DNA from: Loxodes magnus
Lineage: Eukaryota > Ciliophora > Karyorelictea > Loxodida > Loxodidae
DNA length: 64,000 nt
Assembly (NCBI GenBank): GCA_946699065.1
Contig: CAMPDV010000365.1
Span: 62,001-126,000, forward strand
Direction: 5' to 3'
The notes under the pieces were generated by a model, which saw only the letters and a program-made list of their open reading frames with translations, did no database searches and was not told where the DNA came from. Below are positions 1-12,539 of this stretch, piece after piece (positions within the stretch are counted from its first letter, which is position 1; each line of letters starts with the position of its first letter). A program made the position numbers and the translations under genes.

Positions 1-827
1 TATAAAAGGAAATCCAAGCGAATATAGAAAAGATGAAGACGTTTCTTAAGAAACAAGAAAAAAATAAATCTTTTAAAGTAGATTTAATACATAGGTAATT
101 TAAATACATTCAATAGCAACCTTGATATTGCATAAATAATTTTTATGTGTTAAGTTGCAAATTACAAAACTTAATAAAACAATTTCCCAGAATCTCAGTC
201 AAAAGATGATCAACACCAGTTTCCTCATTTCTTAATTATTAGCAACTTCAAGTATCCCTTTTTAAATCTATATTCTACAGATAAAATTTAATAAATCAAT
301 TCTATATTTTTCCATTAGGTATATTACTCCTAGATTTATAAGAAACTAAAATGTTTAAAGATAAAGAAATAAAATAAATCAGTTTACTTAAAGAAAAAAA
401 ATTAAACAAAATTTAAATTTTATTCTCTTCAACTATATTTAAAACCATCACTATCTAATTATGTCTAACATAAATATTTATTTTGTAATATCTCTCATTT
501 CTCTTCATTAGTTTCAATATAATTTATTATATAAAATAATTTTATTTTGATACTTTTTCTTTTATATTTTAAATCTATAAAATGGATTATAATTAAATAG
601 CTTCTATTTAGGTTAGTTTTTGAGAGTTATAAAATAATCAAAAAGAGAGAAATAAAAAACGCTTTTTATCGTTTTTTTCTTAAATAAAACTTATAAAATA
701 AATAATAAATTTACACTGAAAAAAGAATTATAATGCAAATTATTTTGGATGGTCTTTAGTTACAAAATAAAATAAAAAAGTTTAATTTTCTTTTTAAATA
801 CTAAATCATTTAGTCAGTATAATAGAA
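1..827. other. AT-rich spacer upstream of USP-A
   Basis: Very AT-rich sequence with homopolymer runs. I see no gene, RNA or repeat in it. It would contain the promoter and 5' UTR of USP-A, but no motif can be named. Confidence 0.5.
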
Positions 828-2804
828 ATGAGACATTACTAAAAAGCAAATATAGATGCAAATTACTATTCTTAAAATGGATTTAATAGTTAAAGTAGAG
901 GGAGGATATCCGTCTAAAATTAGTAATCAACATATGGAAGTTAGAATCTTGCATATAGGAATGCAAGTCATAATTCTAATATTAAATTCGACTAATAAAA
1001 TCAAGATTTCAAGAGCATTTAGAAATAAGAATAGATAAAGCATTTTATAAATAATCAATAAAATAAAAATTATGAAGCATGATCTTAAGATAAGAGATAA
1101 ATGGATTAACAGCTTATTGAAAAAAACAAATAAGAATAATAAAATACTTAAAATATCCCATAGTCTAAAACTATGGTATAGAGATAAGCTAGATAGGAAT
1201 TTGGAAATTAAAAATAGAAAATTGATATATATGACAATTATTATAAATAAGAATAAAGGTAAAATAATTGAAATTATCAGTTTAATAATGTTTAGTAGTT
1301 TGATTACCTAAAACTAACTGAAAAATTTGAACAGGAAAAAAAGTAAAATTAGTAATAATTTGATAAATATGCTGATTAAAAATATTAAGTTTAGTAGTAA
1401 GTTAAATAGAATTAATTTTAAACAAGTTAATATGGATTCAAGGGAATACAAAATAACTAATTGAACTTATAAGAAAACAAAAATTAATAAAGCAAAGAAA
1501 TATATCAGCAAAATACTAAATAACAGTATCCATAACAAGAAAAGTGTGGCGTTTTTGAAAAATTATATTCAAGCAAATAAAAAATATAGGATTAGTAAAA
1601 CAACAAAAACTTTTAAATTGAAGAAGAAAAGCTGAAATAAGCTCAGAATATTTAAAAAAATAAATACCTCTAATCTGAATAGTTATTATGAATAGAAAAA
1701 AAATAAACAGAAATGGATGTAAGATTTAGAAAAGATTCTATATTAATGAGTAAAGTAGGATTTTAAAATTTAGGAAATACCTGTTGGATGAATTCTGGAT
1801 TGTAATGTCTTTTACACACATATCCTCTAATTATATACTTCCTTTCTGAAGATTGAAAATATGATCTTAATAAAAGCAATAAATTTGGAAATAGAGGTGT
1901 TATGACTAGAGAATTTGCTAATATTGCTATAAACATATCTAACAATACTCAAGGAGTTTTTAGTCCTTCAACTTTTAGATAAATATTAACTCAATTCGCT
2001 CCTTAGTTTACTATAGGAAGCCAACATGATTCTCAATAATTTATTAACTTCTTACTTGATGCTATACACGAAGATTTGAATGGAGTAATAGAAAAACCTT
2101 ATATAGGAGGAATACCTAGTGAAGGTAGACCAGATGAAATAGTTTCTTAGGAATGTTGGAATAAGCATTTATGAAGAAATAAATCTTTTATAGTAGATCT
2201 AATGCATGGACAATTAAAATAAACTTTAAAATGTGATTAATGCTAGAAAACTTAAGTAACTTTCGATCCCTTTCAAATACTCAGTGTAGAAATTCCTAAA
2301 TATAATAGTTAAGAAACTCACTATCATCATCAAAAAAAATAAATAACCCTCTAGGATTGTTTTAGTTATATATAATAAACTGAATAATTAAAAGGATAAA
2401 ATTAATTTTATTGTGAAAAATGTAAAAGGCAAGTGGATGGAAAAAAGAAATTAAATCTGTATAAAGTTCCAGAAATTTTTATAGTCAACTTGAAAAGATT
2501 CAAACTAAATGGTTATTCAATCGAAAAAGACAATACTCCTGTAGATTATCCTTTAGAGTTGGATCTCAAAGAATTTCTACCAGATTTGTACAAAGAATCA
2601 ACAGTTTATGATTTATATGCAGTAAATAATCACCTTGGTAGTACAAGAGGAGGACATTACTATACTAATGCAAAAGTCGGAGAAGAATGGTATGAATTTG
2701 ATGATTCTAGAGTAGGAAAAAGTACAAGAATAAAGAGCTAAGATGTTTATTTACTATTTTATCAAAGAAGTAGCAAAAGTTCCAAGATTCGCCAAATAAA
2801 TTAA
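828..2804 (+). CDS. Ubiquitin-specific protease (USP, C19 family), paralog A, with long Gln/Asn-rich N-terminus
   Basis: Predicted deubiquitinase that cleaves ubiquitin isopeptide bonds. One frame runs from ATG 828 for 658 codons when TAA/TAG are Gln and TGA is Trp. About 300 N-terminal residues are rich in Gln and Asn, mostly written TAA/TAG. The catalytic domain follows: Cys box GFQNLGNTCWMNSG near 1761-1800, Gln box GSQHDSQQFINFLLDA near 2020, two CxxC pairs of the zinc thumb (CDQC, CEKC), and His box GGHYY followed by EEWYEFDDS near 2650-2710. A Trp in the Cys-box region (SEDW) is TGA, where paralogs have Trp. The C-terminus is odd: paralogs B-E stop at TGA soon after the final FYQ motif, but here the first nearby stop-like codon is TAA at 2802-2804 and the first TGA is at 2979-2981. 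ATG 828 is the first in this frame after very AT-rich DNA. The family is certain; the exact ends are less so. Confidence 0.88.
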
Positions 2805-3009
2805 CAATAAATCTCAAATTTTTACTTAAAATTGAATAAATCTAAAATTAAAAGATATAACATAAAAATATTTAAATTAAAAATTTATTTTAAAAATATA
2901 AAAACTTAAAATTTTAAATATTGGATTAAAGCTTATTAATCAATAATTATAATAATATTAATTAATTAATTATAATGGTGATACAATTATTACAAAAATT
3001 TCTTTAAGT

Positions 3010-4051
3010 TCATTTGTGTTTTTTTATAAAATTTATTTTTTTTGAGAAATTACTCATAAAATTCTTGTTTTTCTTTTTATCCATATAAGTCTTCATCTTA
3101 TTTTAAAGATCAGTCCTTTTCTTCCTCTTCTAGTTCTAAACGTCCTGTAGCTCTTTTTAATATTTTTCTCATTATTCTATTATTTGCTTCCACTTCTGAT
3201 TCATAAAATTCTTTTTCTTTATTTCATTTTCTTCTATAATTTTTATCTTCTCGCGTACAAAATATTTTTGACCTTGCTTTCTTAAAAGTATTTTTCTTCT
3301 ATTCTTTACTAAATCTTAAACTGCTAATATTACATTTCTAGTTGTCCTTTCATCTACAGAGCAAGCTCAATATATTTCTCTACTTAAAGACCCAATAAGA
3401 ATTTAAGTTCTTCTCAATATTAATAGGATTTCATTTAGTTTTTCTAAATAGCTGATTGTTAATGTAAGGTAAACTAGTTAAATATATCTCTATTTAATTT
3501 AGTTTAAAGTTTCCTCTTGCATTTCCAATTTGCTACTAATTTTCCTTTTTTTATAAGTTATTTTTTACTATATCTCACAGCAGTTTATAACAAAGTCCTA
3601 ATTTTTTCATTTATTAACGAGACTTAAGACTTCAATGTCAAACTATGGGATAAAAGTAGGTATAATTATTTTTATTAATTAGTGGCTATATTTTCTTTTC
3701 GCTTTAGAAGGAGTTTAATTAATTTTTATAGTGATAGTTTTATAACTTACTACTATAATAAATTTAGTTAGATAGCTTCTAATTCCTTTTATTATACCTT
3801 AAAATGAGGACAGTGAGTCTCAAGCTAATCCTTAATTTGAGACAATATCAAAACAAGCGTTTCTTTTTCTGTATTCTCGTCTTAGAAACTCTCCTATTCT
3901 CTTGCCATCAACTTGGATAGGAGCTTGGATAAAAGCAAGGCATAGCTGAGACAAAATTTAACTTAGATTTTTAATTATAGAAGACTACTCAAGACTGGCA
4001 TTTATACAAGAATGAAAATTCCATAAGAGCTTCAATTCTGGCCTTCGACAT
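3010..4051 (-). CDS. Unrecognised protein, about 332 aa, one putative intron
   Basis: I do not recognise this protein. It starts at ATG 4051 (MSKARIEALMEFSFLYKC), uses a putative 43-nt GT-AG intron at 3946-3988, and ends at TGA 3012-3010. The spliced length is 999 nt, an exact multiple of three, which supports the model. The middle contains VDGKRIGEFLRREYRKR and SVDERTTRNVILAVQDL; the C-terminal third is basic and probably helical (KKKNFMNQKWKQIIEQW). Part of its interior (WKNQD, INC, KKRK) resembles the start of the copies at 11.2 and 18.8 kb. It converges on USP-A. All-frame openness means the frame rests on composition and splice arithmetic only. Confidence 0.45.
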
Positions 4052-4203
4052 TATCACAAGAGATAATCTATTTTATATTTCGTTATTTATAAAATTTAAG
4101 AAAATACTAATTAAAAGCTCGTTATTAATAACTATGCTAATTTAATTAAGTTTATATTATTATAATTTAATATTTTTGTTATTTATTATTATATAATATA
4201 ATT

Positions 4204-4466
4204 AAAATAGGGTGGATCTTACCTCTAAAGTTTACAAGAAGAATTCCCCAAAGATGAACTGGTTCAGAAGCAAACCTCCTAAGTGTTGGACCAGATTAAT
4301 CTCTTCGTCATGGGTTTGAAATTTACCTGTGATCGCCTTTTAGCGTCCTGTGTTTGGAGAATTGGAATCGCAAACTTGCCCAAAATTAGAAGAGAAGAAC
4401 AAAGAGAATATTGGAAATTTAAAGACTTTAAAATTTATTTCTTATAGTGATACGCATCATTGAGGT
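4204..4466 (+). CDS. Short coding-like, GC-richer segment of unknown function
   Basis: This stretch is much richer in G and C than its surroundings. One frame reads as an ordinary protein (for example VDLTSKVYKKNSPKMNWF, then FGELESQTCPKLEEKNKEN) and ends at TGA about 4464-4466. No start codon or family is recognised. It may be an exon or a decayed gene piece, like other GC-richer islands in the window. Confidence 0.3.
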
Positions 4467-4865
4467 ACTCCACACTTTAATAAAAGCTTTTTTGTTAATT
4501 ATGAATTTTATAGATGTTATAATTAAGTTTTAAAATTATTTTTTAATTTTCTAAAAGTTTTAAAATATGACTTCATTACTTTTTTCAACTTACTAATATT
4601 TAGATTTAAAATATAATTAGTTTTATTTAATTTTTTTGCTAAAGCTCTTTAAAATGATTAAATAATTAAATATTCTTTAATTTCAAAAGATTTTTTCTTA
4701 TTCATGTTAAGATTTTATTGGAATCAATCTTATAAGATATGCTTGATTATAGAGATAGAAAATAATTATGAAAGTTTTATGGTAAAACATAATTTTTTTA
4801 TCTTCTCAATTATACTTTTAAATTAAACTTTAATTTTGATTAATTTATTAAATTTGAAATAAGCT

Positions 4866-6296
4866 TCAACTACGTTTTTGGTAGAAAAGCACATATGCAT
4901 TTGAAGTTTGAGCACTACCACATCTTCCTACACGTGAATCATTGAACTCATACCATTCTTCGTCTACTTTCGCGTAAGCATAATAATGTCCACCTCCTAC
5001 TGATCCAGAATGAATATTCACTGCATATAAATCATAAACTGTTGATTCTTAGTACTATTCTGGTAAAAATTCTTACAGATTCAATTCTAATGGATAACTA
5101 ACACTCATATTATTTTTTATGACGTTATAGCCATTTTAAATGAATCTCTTTAAATAAACAATGAATATTTCAGGAACCTTATATAAGTTAATACTTTTCG
5201 TTCCATTTACGTGATTTTTGCATTTTTCACAATAAAACTGATTCATTCCTTCTAAATGTTCTTCTCTCTATAAAGATCTGAATGAATCCTCAAGATTTAC
5301 TTACTAACTATATTGCTAATTTCATCTTTCCATTTGTTATTTAGGAATCTCAACACAGAACATTTAAAAAGAATCAAAAGTTACTTAAGTTTACTAGCAT
5401 TCATCACATTTTATGGTTTATTTTAATTATCCATGCATTAGATCTACTATAAAAGATTTATTTCTTCTTTAATGTCTATCCCAACATTCCTAAGAAACTA
5501 TTTCATCTGGTCTACCTGCACTAGGTATTCCTTTAATATAAGGTTTTTCTTTTATTTCATTCAAATCTTCGTGTATAGCATCAAGCAAGAAGTTAATAAA
5601 TTATTGAGAATCATGTTGATTTCCAAAAGTAAAATTAGGAGCGAATTAAGTTAATGTTTATCTAAAGCTTCTAGGGTTATAAGCTCCTTGAGCTTTATGA
5701 GATGTTGTGTTGACAATGTAGGCGAACTCTCTCGTCATCACACCTCTAGTTCCAAATTTATTGGTTGTATTAATATTATTTTTCCACGAATTATTCTTAA
5801 AATATCCTACAAGAGGAGTAGTATGTAAGAGACATTGTAATCCAGCATTCATTCAACAAGTATTTCCTAAATTTTACATTCCTTAAAGACTTAATTATTA
5901 AGAAAAAGAAATAATGTATTAATCTTGCCTATTATTTTATTAGTTTCGCTCATACCTGCATAAATCATCTCTTTGAATTTAGTGCTTCTTTTCGGATTTT
6001 TATGAACTTAATTAGTTTACTACGGTTTTAATATCTAAAAAACTTGAATCTTAAGTTTCTGTCAGTTCTGCATTTTTTTATTTTTAGATTTCAATTATAT
6101 AAGCATTTTCAGATTATAGAAAATCGTTATTTTATTGTTTCTATACTTAGTTAGATTTTTTAATTTATTTTTATAATAAATTTTGATTCTGATCTATATT
6201 CTTCGAGAGCCAATCATCTAAAATTTGCTATTAATTCGTATTTTATTTTAAAGTTTTTTTCTCATTTAACTTATTAGATATATGTTATTGCTGCAT
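4866..6296 (-). CDS. Ubiquitin-specific protease, paralog B
   Basis: Complete 476-codon gene from ATG 6296 to TGA 4868-4866, without introns. The N-terminal ~140 residues are Gln/Asn-rich (begins MQQQHISNKLNEKK). The USP domain follows, with Cys box NLGNTCWMNAG in which the Trp is TGA (TGG in paralogs A and C-F), Gln box GNQHDSQQFINFLLDA, thumb cysteines CDEC and CEKC, and His box GGHYYAYAKVDEEWYEFNDS. It ends FYQKRS then TGA. It converges on the USP-A side and is closest to USP-C (same length domain, no central insert). Catalytic Cys, His and Asn/Asp are all present, so it should be active. Confidence 0.93.
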
Positions 6297-6464
6297 CTAT
6301 TTTTAAATTTTTTCTTATTTTTCTTTTTACTTTTATACAACCAAATATTAGAAGACTATAAAGTAAAAAATGATTATCAATTTTATAGAAAAATAGATAA
6401 AATAATGGTATTAATTTGAAAAAAGTGAAATAAAGATTGAAAAAAATCAGAAAAACAGAGTGCA

Positions 6465-8015
6465 TCAGATGAAGGGGCCATATTTCTTTGAGAAAAGTAA
6501 AAAATTAATAAAGATTTTTAGCAAACTATTATTATCATTGTTTAATTATATTTACGTAATTTTATCTTTTACTTGTTATTCTAATTTATCTCGTTCTTAT
6601 TTATCTTTTTCTTGTTATTCTAATTTATCTCGTTCTTATTTATCTTTTTCTTGTTATTCTAATTTATCTCGTTCTTATTTATCTTTTTCTAGTTATTCTA
6701 ATTTATCTCGTTCTTATTTATCTTTTTCTTGTTATTCTAATTTATCTCGTTCTTATTTATCTTTTTCTAGTTATTCTAATTTATCTCGTTCTTATTTATC
6801 TTTTTCTAGTTATTCTAATTTATCTCGTTCTTATTTATCTTTTTCTTGTTATTCTAATTTATCTCGTTCTTATTTATCTTTTTCTTGTTATTCTAATTTA
6901 TCTCGTTCTTATTTATCTTTTTCTTGTTATTCTAATTTATCTCGTTCTTATTTATCTTTTTCTAGTTATTCTAATTTATCTCGTTCTTATTTATCTTTTT
7001 CTAGTTATTCTAATTTATCTCGTTCTTATTTATCTTTTTCTTGTTATTCTAATTTATCTCGTTCTTATTTATCTTTTTCTTGTTATTCTAATTTATCTCG
7101 TTCTTATTTATCTTTTTCTTGTTATTCTAATTTATCTCGTTCTTATTTATCTTTTTCTAGTTATTCTAATTTATCTCGTTCTTATTTATCTTTTTCTAGT
7201 TATTCTAATTTATCTCGTTCTTATTTATCTTTTTCTAGTTATTCTAATTTATCTCGTTCTTATTTATCTTTTTCATTCTAGATTTATAAATCAACTTATC
7301 TTCATTTATCATCTTAGCTTACTTACTCTTTTGTTTGCATTTATTATAAGTTTTATTCTTAATCTTTTGGCTTTTAAATAGGATTCGTTTTATTATATAT
7401 TTTCTTATATTTCTAAATAGCATTCACTTGACTGTGTTTATATTAATTGTTTTGAATAAATTAAAATTAAAATTTAGAATATATGTATGTTGCTTATATT
7501 TATTCTTCAATTTATATCTTTTAATTTTAAATACTCTATACATCATTTAAAATTTATTATTAAATGTTCTCAATACTTTCTTTTTATTCCTGCATTATAT
7601 TTACTATATTATTTTCAATTGTTTTTCATTACTCAATTCTTCGACATGATGCAATTTGATATTTTACTTCGTTTAATCTTTTATTTCCGCTTTTTTCTTA
7701 CATTTATAAATATATTTCCATATCATTTTATTTCTAATTCAGCATCTAAATTTATTAGATAAAATGGTTTTTTTATTTATTTAATTATTAGATTTAGTTT
7801 TATGAATTATCCTCTTTACTTCATTTGTTAATGCTTTATCCTCGTTTCTTATTTTGCAAATTAGCAGTACTCTATTATCCTCTAACGTTTGAAAATTCTT
7901 CTTAATATAGTTACTACTAAGTTATTCTTACTCCTGGCTTTTAAGACTACGATTTTTACCTAACTTATTCCAAATTCTACGCCCTAGTTTGAAGAACAAT
8001 TTTATTATTCTTCAT
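6465..8015 (-). CDS. Coiled-coil protein with eighteen 13-residue charged repeats
   Basis: Read on the minus strand with TAA = Gln, ATG 8015 to TGA 6467-6465 gives 516 residues, in frame throughout. The N-terminal half is Gln/Lys/Glu-rich and strongly helical (for example NIMQEQKESIENIQQILND). The second half is 18 perfect copies of KDKQERDKLEQ(Q or L)E, encoded by the 39-bp array. A short tail ends KYGPFI. Part of the coil (ESI..IQ....D..IQNQ) is related to the copy at 18.1 kb. The plus strand is also open across the array (a Ser/Tyr/Leu repeat), but the minus frame continues with the same composition for 700 nt on the other side. Likely a structural or scaffold protein; function unknown. 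Confidence 0.6.
6574..7275 (-). repeat. 39-bp tandem repeat, 18 copies
   Basis: Eighteen head-to-tail 39-bp units, identical except at one base that alternates between two states. In the coding (minus) sense this is CAA or CTA (Gln or Leu). The order of states along the plus strand is CCCSCSSCCCSSCCCSSS when scored by the plus-strand Cys/Ser codon. The near identity indicates recent expansion or ongoing homogenisation. Confidence 0.97.
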
Positions 8016-8499
8016 TTTATTATTTTTTTCCTAAAGCTCATTTTAAACCAAATTATAACATAATTCCCTAAAAATCTAGAAATTGACGAGAAACTATATT
8101 TATGATTATTATTTATACTATAATTTATCTTATAAAAGTGTTTTTACTTTATAAACTTCAGTAGCTATTTTTTCACTTTTTAATAAAATAAAGTTGAAAG
8201 CTAAAATTACATTATGAGTATATTTTAATTTCGCTTTCTATTTTTAATGCTAAACTACAATATAACTTCTATAGCATGCTAGATTTTAAAATACCCTTTA
8301 TATCATAAAGGTAGTTAAAATACAAAAATACTGCAAAATAAAAATTTTATGGAGACTTTTAAAATAAATCAATAGAGATTGATTTTGTTATACTAAGAAA
8401 TATATTTTTGAACTTTTAAAGTATTAAAATAAGAATAGCTTATTTTGGTTTAATCTTTCACTAATACAAAAATTAACAACATTTATAATGAAATGCTTT

Positions 8500-9200
8500 A
8501 TAATGATATTTATAGATTATAATGATAAGTTATTATTAAGAATTTACTTTTTGACTTAAAGAAATTTAAATTAAATTGAATATTTTGAAGATCACATTTT
8601 ATTGCTTTTATATCTTTTAATTCGTTTAAGCTATTAAAAAATTCTATAAAAGCAAATAACTTTAAATTAAAAGGTTTTCTATTAAATAAAATGCTTCTTT
8701 AAAAAATTTTTCCTCCTGAAAGCTAACAAGTTTCCAAATTTCTTAGATAAACCAATTTCATTTGCAGGTTTACGCTTCTTCTCCATATAGTTTCTGCCTC
8801 TTTAGATTTGCATCAAATATTTACCAAAAGATAACAAAGCCTTTAAAATTTTTCTTTTGGATTATCTTTTTAACTACAGTTTCTCTAAAGTATCTTGAGC
8901 TAATACAGATGTAGAATTTCTTAATGAAAGCCTTTAATCCGATTTGCACCTTTTTCATTTCCATCTAAGTCGTTTTTTTGAGTTATTAGGTTTTTGTTAA
9001 TTCAGTTTCTGCAAAGCTGATTCTATTTTCTTCACTCTTGCTTTTTGATTTAATTTCTCCTGTTTTATTAAATATTTTTCTCTTTGCTGCTATATCTTTA
9101 GTATTGGTCTTTAAATTTTTAACGTTCGACTGCACTTTTTCTCGATTATATTGAATATTTATTTTGTTTTGATTAATTTTTATCTTTATTTTCATCTTTC
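8500..9200 (-). CDS. Possible basic protein upstream of the repeat gene
   Basis: One minus-strand frame reads as a plausible Lys/Gln/Leu-rich protein (for example NSTSVLAQDTLEKLQLKRQ and NEIGLSKKFGNLLAFRRKNF around 8700-8900). No start, stop or family could be fixed, and other frames are also open under this code. Low confidence. Confidence 0.25.
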
Positions 9201-9453
9201 TAAAAAGATAAAAATAAATGAAAGATAATTATTTAAATGGTTCGAGATCATAATATTATGGATTAAATATATATAAGATGAGGTATTATAACAATAGAGT
9301 CTAAAAGAAGCCAAAAGGTTGATATATTTATGTAGAATAAGAATTTGAAAGCCACAAAAATATTGAGAAAAGTAAATATTAGAAAGTGAAAAATTACTTT
9401 ATAAGATAATTGATTTAAAGAAATACAAAACATCTCAAAGGCGCGCAACTCTA

Positions 9454-11214
9454 TCAAAAGTTTTAATTAACAATAACTCCTAAACTAATTTCTCTAAATG
9501 ATGAACTGAATTGCAGTTTTAACCTTTTCTGGAATTTAGAGCCCTTGAGTTTGGTGGATTTTTCATCAAAAATTCTCTTACGACATTAATTTTTCTACTT
9601 AAGTTAATCCTCCAGCAGTGTTCTCTTTTTTTACCTTGTTGTGCCTTCTAGCTTCTTCCAAAGGAAAGAACTTGACACCTTTTTATATTAAATTAATTTA
9701 TATCAATTATTATAAAAGATTAGCGAGAATCCTTCTTTAATAGAATCATCACGATTTTAGTTAAATATAACTGTATTATTGCTTAAAAAACTTCCTTGCT
9801 GCTTCTGAAATTGTTGATATCTTTATTCCTATTCTTTCTCTTCAGCTCAGTCCTCGTCTTATTCAGCTAATCAATTTGCTCTTTTAAAATTAGGTGTACT
9901 ATAGATACTTTTGTCATTTTCCTCATCTTTATATTGTTCATTTTCGTTATTTATTTATTTATGTATAATACAATCCTTGATTCGATTTTCTCCAAGTTAT
10001 ATATTTTAATAGATTGCTCCAAATTTTTTCCTCTATTCTTTAAGTTTTGTTAAACTATTAACAGTGCCTTATCAGGTCTTATCTTATTAGATTATAAAAT
10101 TTTTATCTGCTTATTGGTGAAAACTGGTTTTACTACTTCTCGAAACCATAGAATTTGCATTATTTTAGTTTTATCAGACTACTGCTTGTGTATATAAAGT
10201 AAATTTATTGGGTCTCTCTTTTATTTTTTTGATTTAATTTAAACCGAAATAATAATTCTTGCTTAAAACCCTTCCCCGCCCAATCCATTTTTAGATTTAT
10301 TTTTTATTCTGGTACAACATACTTGAAGGTGTAAATCAATTTAAGATCAGTTTTAAAATTTTCTTGTAGATAAATATGTACTTTCAAATATTTTCTTTCT
10401 ATCTCTAAATTTGAGCACTTTTTAAAAATCCTTACAGCTCTGGTCGCAGAATAACATTTGCTGGCTATAAAACCACTATTTTTTCTTTTATTTTCGGCTT
10501 TTTCTGTTCAAATTTTAGCTCTAAAAAACGCCAGATCTATCTTTGTTTTTTTCATGAATTTCCTGTAATAATTAGGATATTTATTAATTCCGCAGAAATA
10601 ACATGATTTGTGTTAGCCGACGGGCTCTAGGGAAGAAAGATAGAGAAAATAGAGAGATGTTATTACTCTAGTTACATAGTATCTTGAATGATGGAAGTTT
10701 GGTGATAAATCTCTTTTGCACTTAGATGATTTCTGTTTTTCCCAGTTATTCGATCGTGCTACTCTGTTCTTTAGGCATTCTACTAGCTGTTTAAAGATCC
10801 ACTCGCACGTTGAACAGATTCTATTCAAGTTTATTCTCAAGTATTCAATTTGATGTCATTTTCATAAGAATTTCATTATTTACTTTAGTTCCACTACTTC
10901 AAGTCATATCTCAGTAACCTCCATAGCTAATTCGATTGCTCGGAATCCAAGTTTTCAATGTAACTTTCTGTTTGGAAAAGGGAAATGAGATTTGTTCGAT
11001 TTTTTCGACCTCTTTACGTTTTCCTTTCTTTCTTTTGCTCAGATTATCTTACTGTAGAAAACCTTAATTTCAGTCTGACATCTTTTTTAGTTCCTATTTT
11101 TTAAGTTCAAATTTATCTCTTACATTTTCTATCTGTCACTAATTTCCTTTTTTTAAAGTTAAATTATATTGTTGTATCTTTCTGCAGTTTATAAATGAAT
11201 CTTAATTTTTTCAT
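9454..11214 (-). CDS. Unrecognised protein, member of a duplicated pair (copy 1)
   Basis: The 10.6-11.2 kb part is about 85-90% identical by eye to 18.2-18.87 kb. Comparing the two shows third-position changes in a frame reading SPNFHH(R/K)YYVTRVI, and a TGG/TGA exchange at a shared Trp (NQLW), so the pair was selected as protein. A frame from ATG 11214 stays in register to TGA 9456-9454 (587 codons). The downstream part includes acidic, Gln-rich sequence (NFKRANWLAEQDEDWAEEKE). Small length differences between copies change frame relative to each other, so one or both may be decaying. Function unknown. Confidence 0.4.
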
Positions 11215-11531
11215 TTATTCAGTGAATAAACTTTTTGATTTTTTTAGTTTTATTAAATTTTCACTAGAAGTAATCAGTAAATTTTATCTCATTTTATATA
11301 AAGTTTTAAACCTATTAAACTATATTCAAATATATTTTATAAAATAAACTTTTATTAAATTAACCAAAAATACTTCCTTCATTTTGGACTATAATTTTCA
11401 GAATTTTTTCTCGTTAATAAGTTTTTATTTAAAATCTTTTTACTTTATAGCAATTAATCTATATCGTCAGTATTTTAACCTCTGTTCATTTGTTTAATTC
11501 GTACTGTGAGTTCAATCCTTTTTATTATTTT

Positions 11532-12528
11532 ATGGAAATTTTTTCAGAATTTAGAGATAGAAATGATTAGATTCATAGGTTATCTGATTTAAGTAGGGAA
11601 ATAAAAAAATGGAAGATTTTTGTAAAATTATTTAGTAAATAGACTTTTGATTATAAAGAAGAAGTTGAGGAAATAAAGTAAATATTTGATAGCGAGGTAA
11701 AGGATTATGTAGTCTTTTAAAAGTTAGAGAAAGCTTATTGCTAGCAAAAGTGTAGAGCAAGTTAACGTTTGAGAATTAAATTATTGAATTTGAAAATAAA
11801 AAGAATTGCATTAGTTTAAGTAAGATATTTAAGATTAGAGTAGATTTTAGAAAATCTCAAAGTAAGATTAACGTGCTGTGAAAAAGTTATTCAAGTTTAT
11901 TGTTTTAATAGAATTGAATAATAGAATAAATTGAAATCAATATAAGAAGAAAGGAGAAAAAATTCGGGAACTAATGAATAGCATAGAAGATAAAAAAATG
12001 TTAATTCTTAAAAGTTAAAAAATAAAAAGTTTAATAAAAGAAAAATAACTTTACAAGTCTTAATCTGATTTCAAATAATCACAAAGAATGGTTATAGAAG
12101 AAGATCTACTTTAGCAGCAGCATTAAGAAAAGTAAAGTTAAGAACGAATTGATTTAAACATAAGCAAAAAAAATGAAATGCTAGAAAGAAAGATTTATTC
12201 AAAGAAGAAAGTAGAGAAACAATATAAAAAAATGATGATATTATTAATCTAAATATCATTTAGGTTACTTAAGCACAATGAAGAGCAGAGAACCTGAAGA
12301 AATCAAATAAACTATGAATAACTGAATGAGGGGTTTATAATTAAAAATTACTCATAAGAAACTAAGAGAATCGTTTATGATAACAATTCATTTATAAAAA
12401 GATCGTGGAATAAAACCACAAAAAAGTTTGAGTGCTGTTATCTGGTTGAAAATCCAGGTACACAAATATTTTATTTTGCATTAATTAAATATTATTAATT
12501 GAGTGCAAATAAAATTTTCTTTTTATGA
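11532..12528 (+). CDS. Coiled-coil/zinc-knuckle family, copy 4 (plus strand)
   Basis: Starts MEIFSEFRDRNDQIHRL and is helical and basic. It contains GEKIRELMNSIED, shared almost exactly with the copy near 44.1 kb, and a C-terminal YLVENP motif shared with the copy near 51.8 kb. The zinc-knuckle cysteines of other copies are not seen here. The reading frame changes at least once, so this is probably a decayed copy. Function unknown. Confidence 0.4.
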
Positions 12529-12539
12529 TTATTTAGAAC

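Noticed and set aside
1763-1945. Short standard-code ORFs throughout the window
   Set aside because: Most are fragments or antisense shadows of genes interrupted by TAA/TAG/TGA that are sense codons here.
828-2804. Tetrahymena/Paramecium code (TGA only stop)
   Set aside because: Conserved Trp positions in several otherwise intact paralogs are TGA.
6574-7275. CRISPR array
   Set aside because: Units are head-to-tail with no spacers, and the DNA is eukaryotic.
6460-7281. Plus-strand Ser/Tyr/Leu-repeat protein across the 39-bp array
   Set aside because: The opposite strand gives a charged, helical repeat that continues in frame into Gln-rich coil on the 5' side; the plus frame only runs into hydrophobic AT-rich sequence.
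9218-9456. Plus-strand gene starting MKDNYLNGSRSQYYG
   Set aside because: Reads well, but overlaps the better supported minus-strand gene end and has no paralog; openness alone is not evidence under this code.
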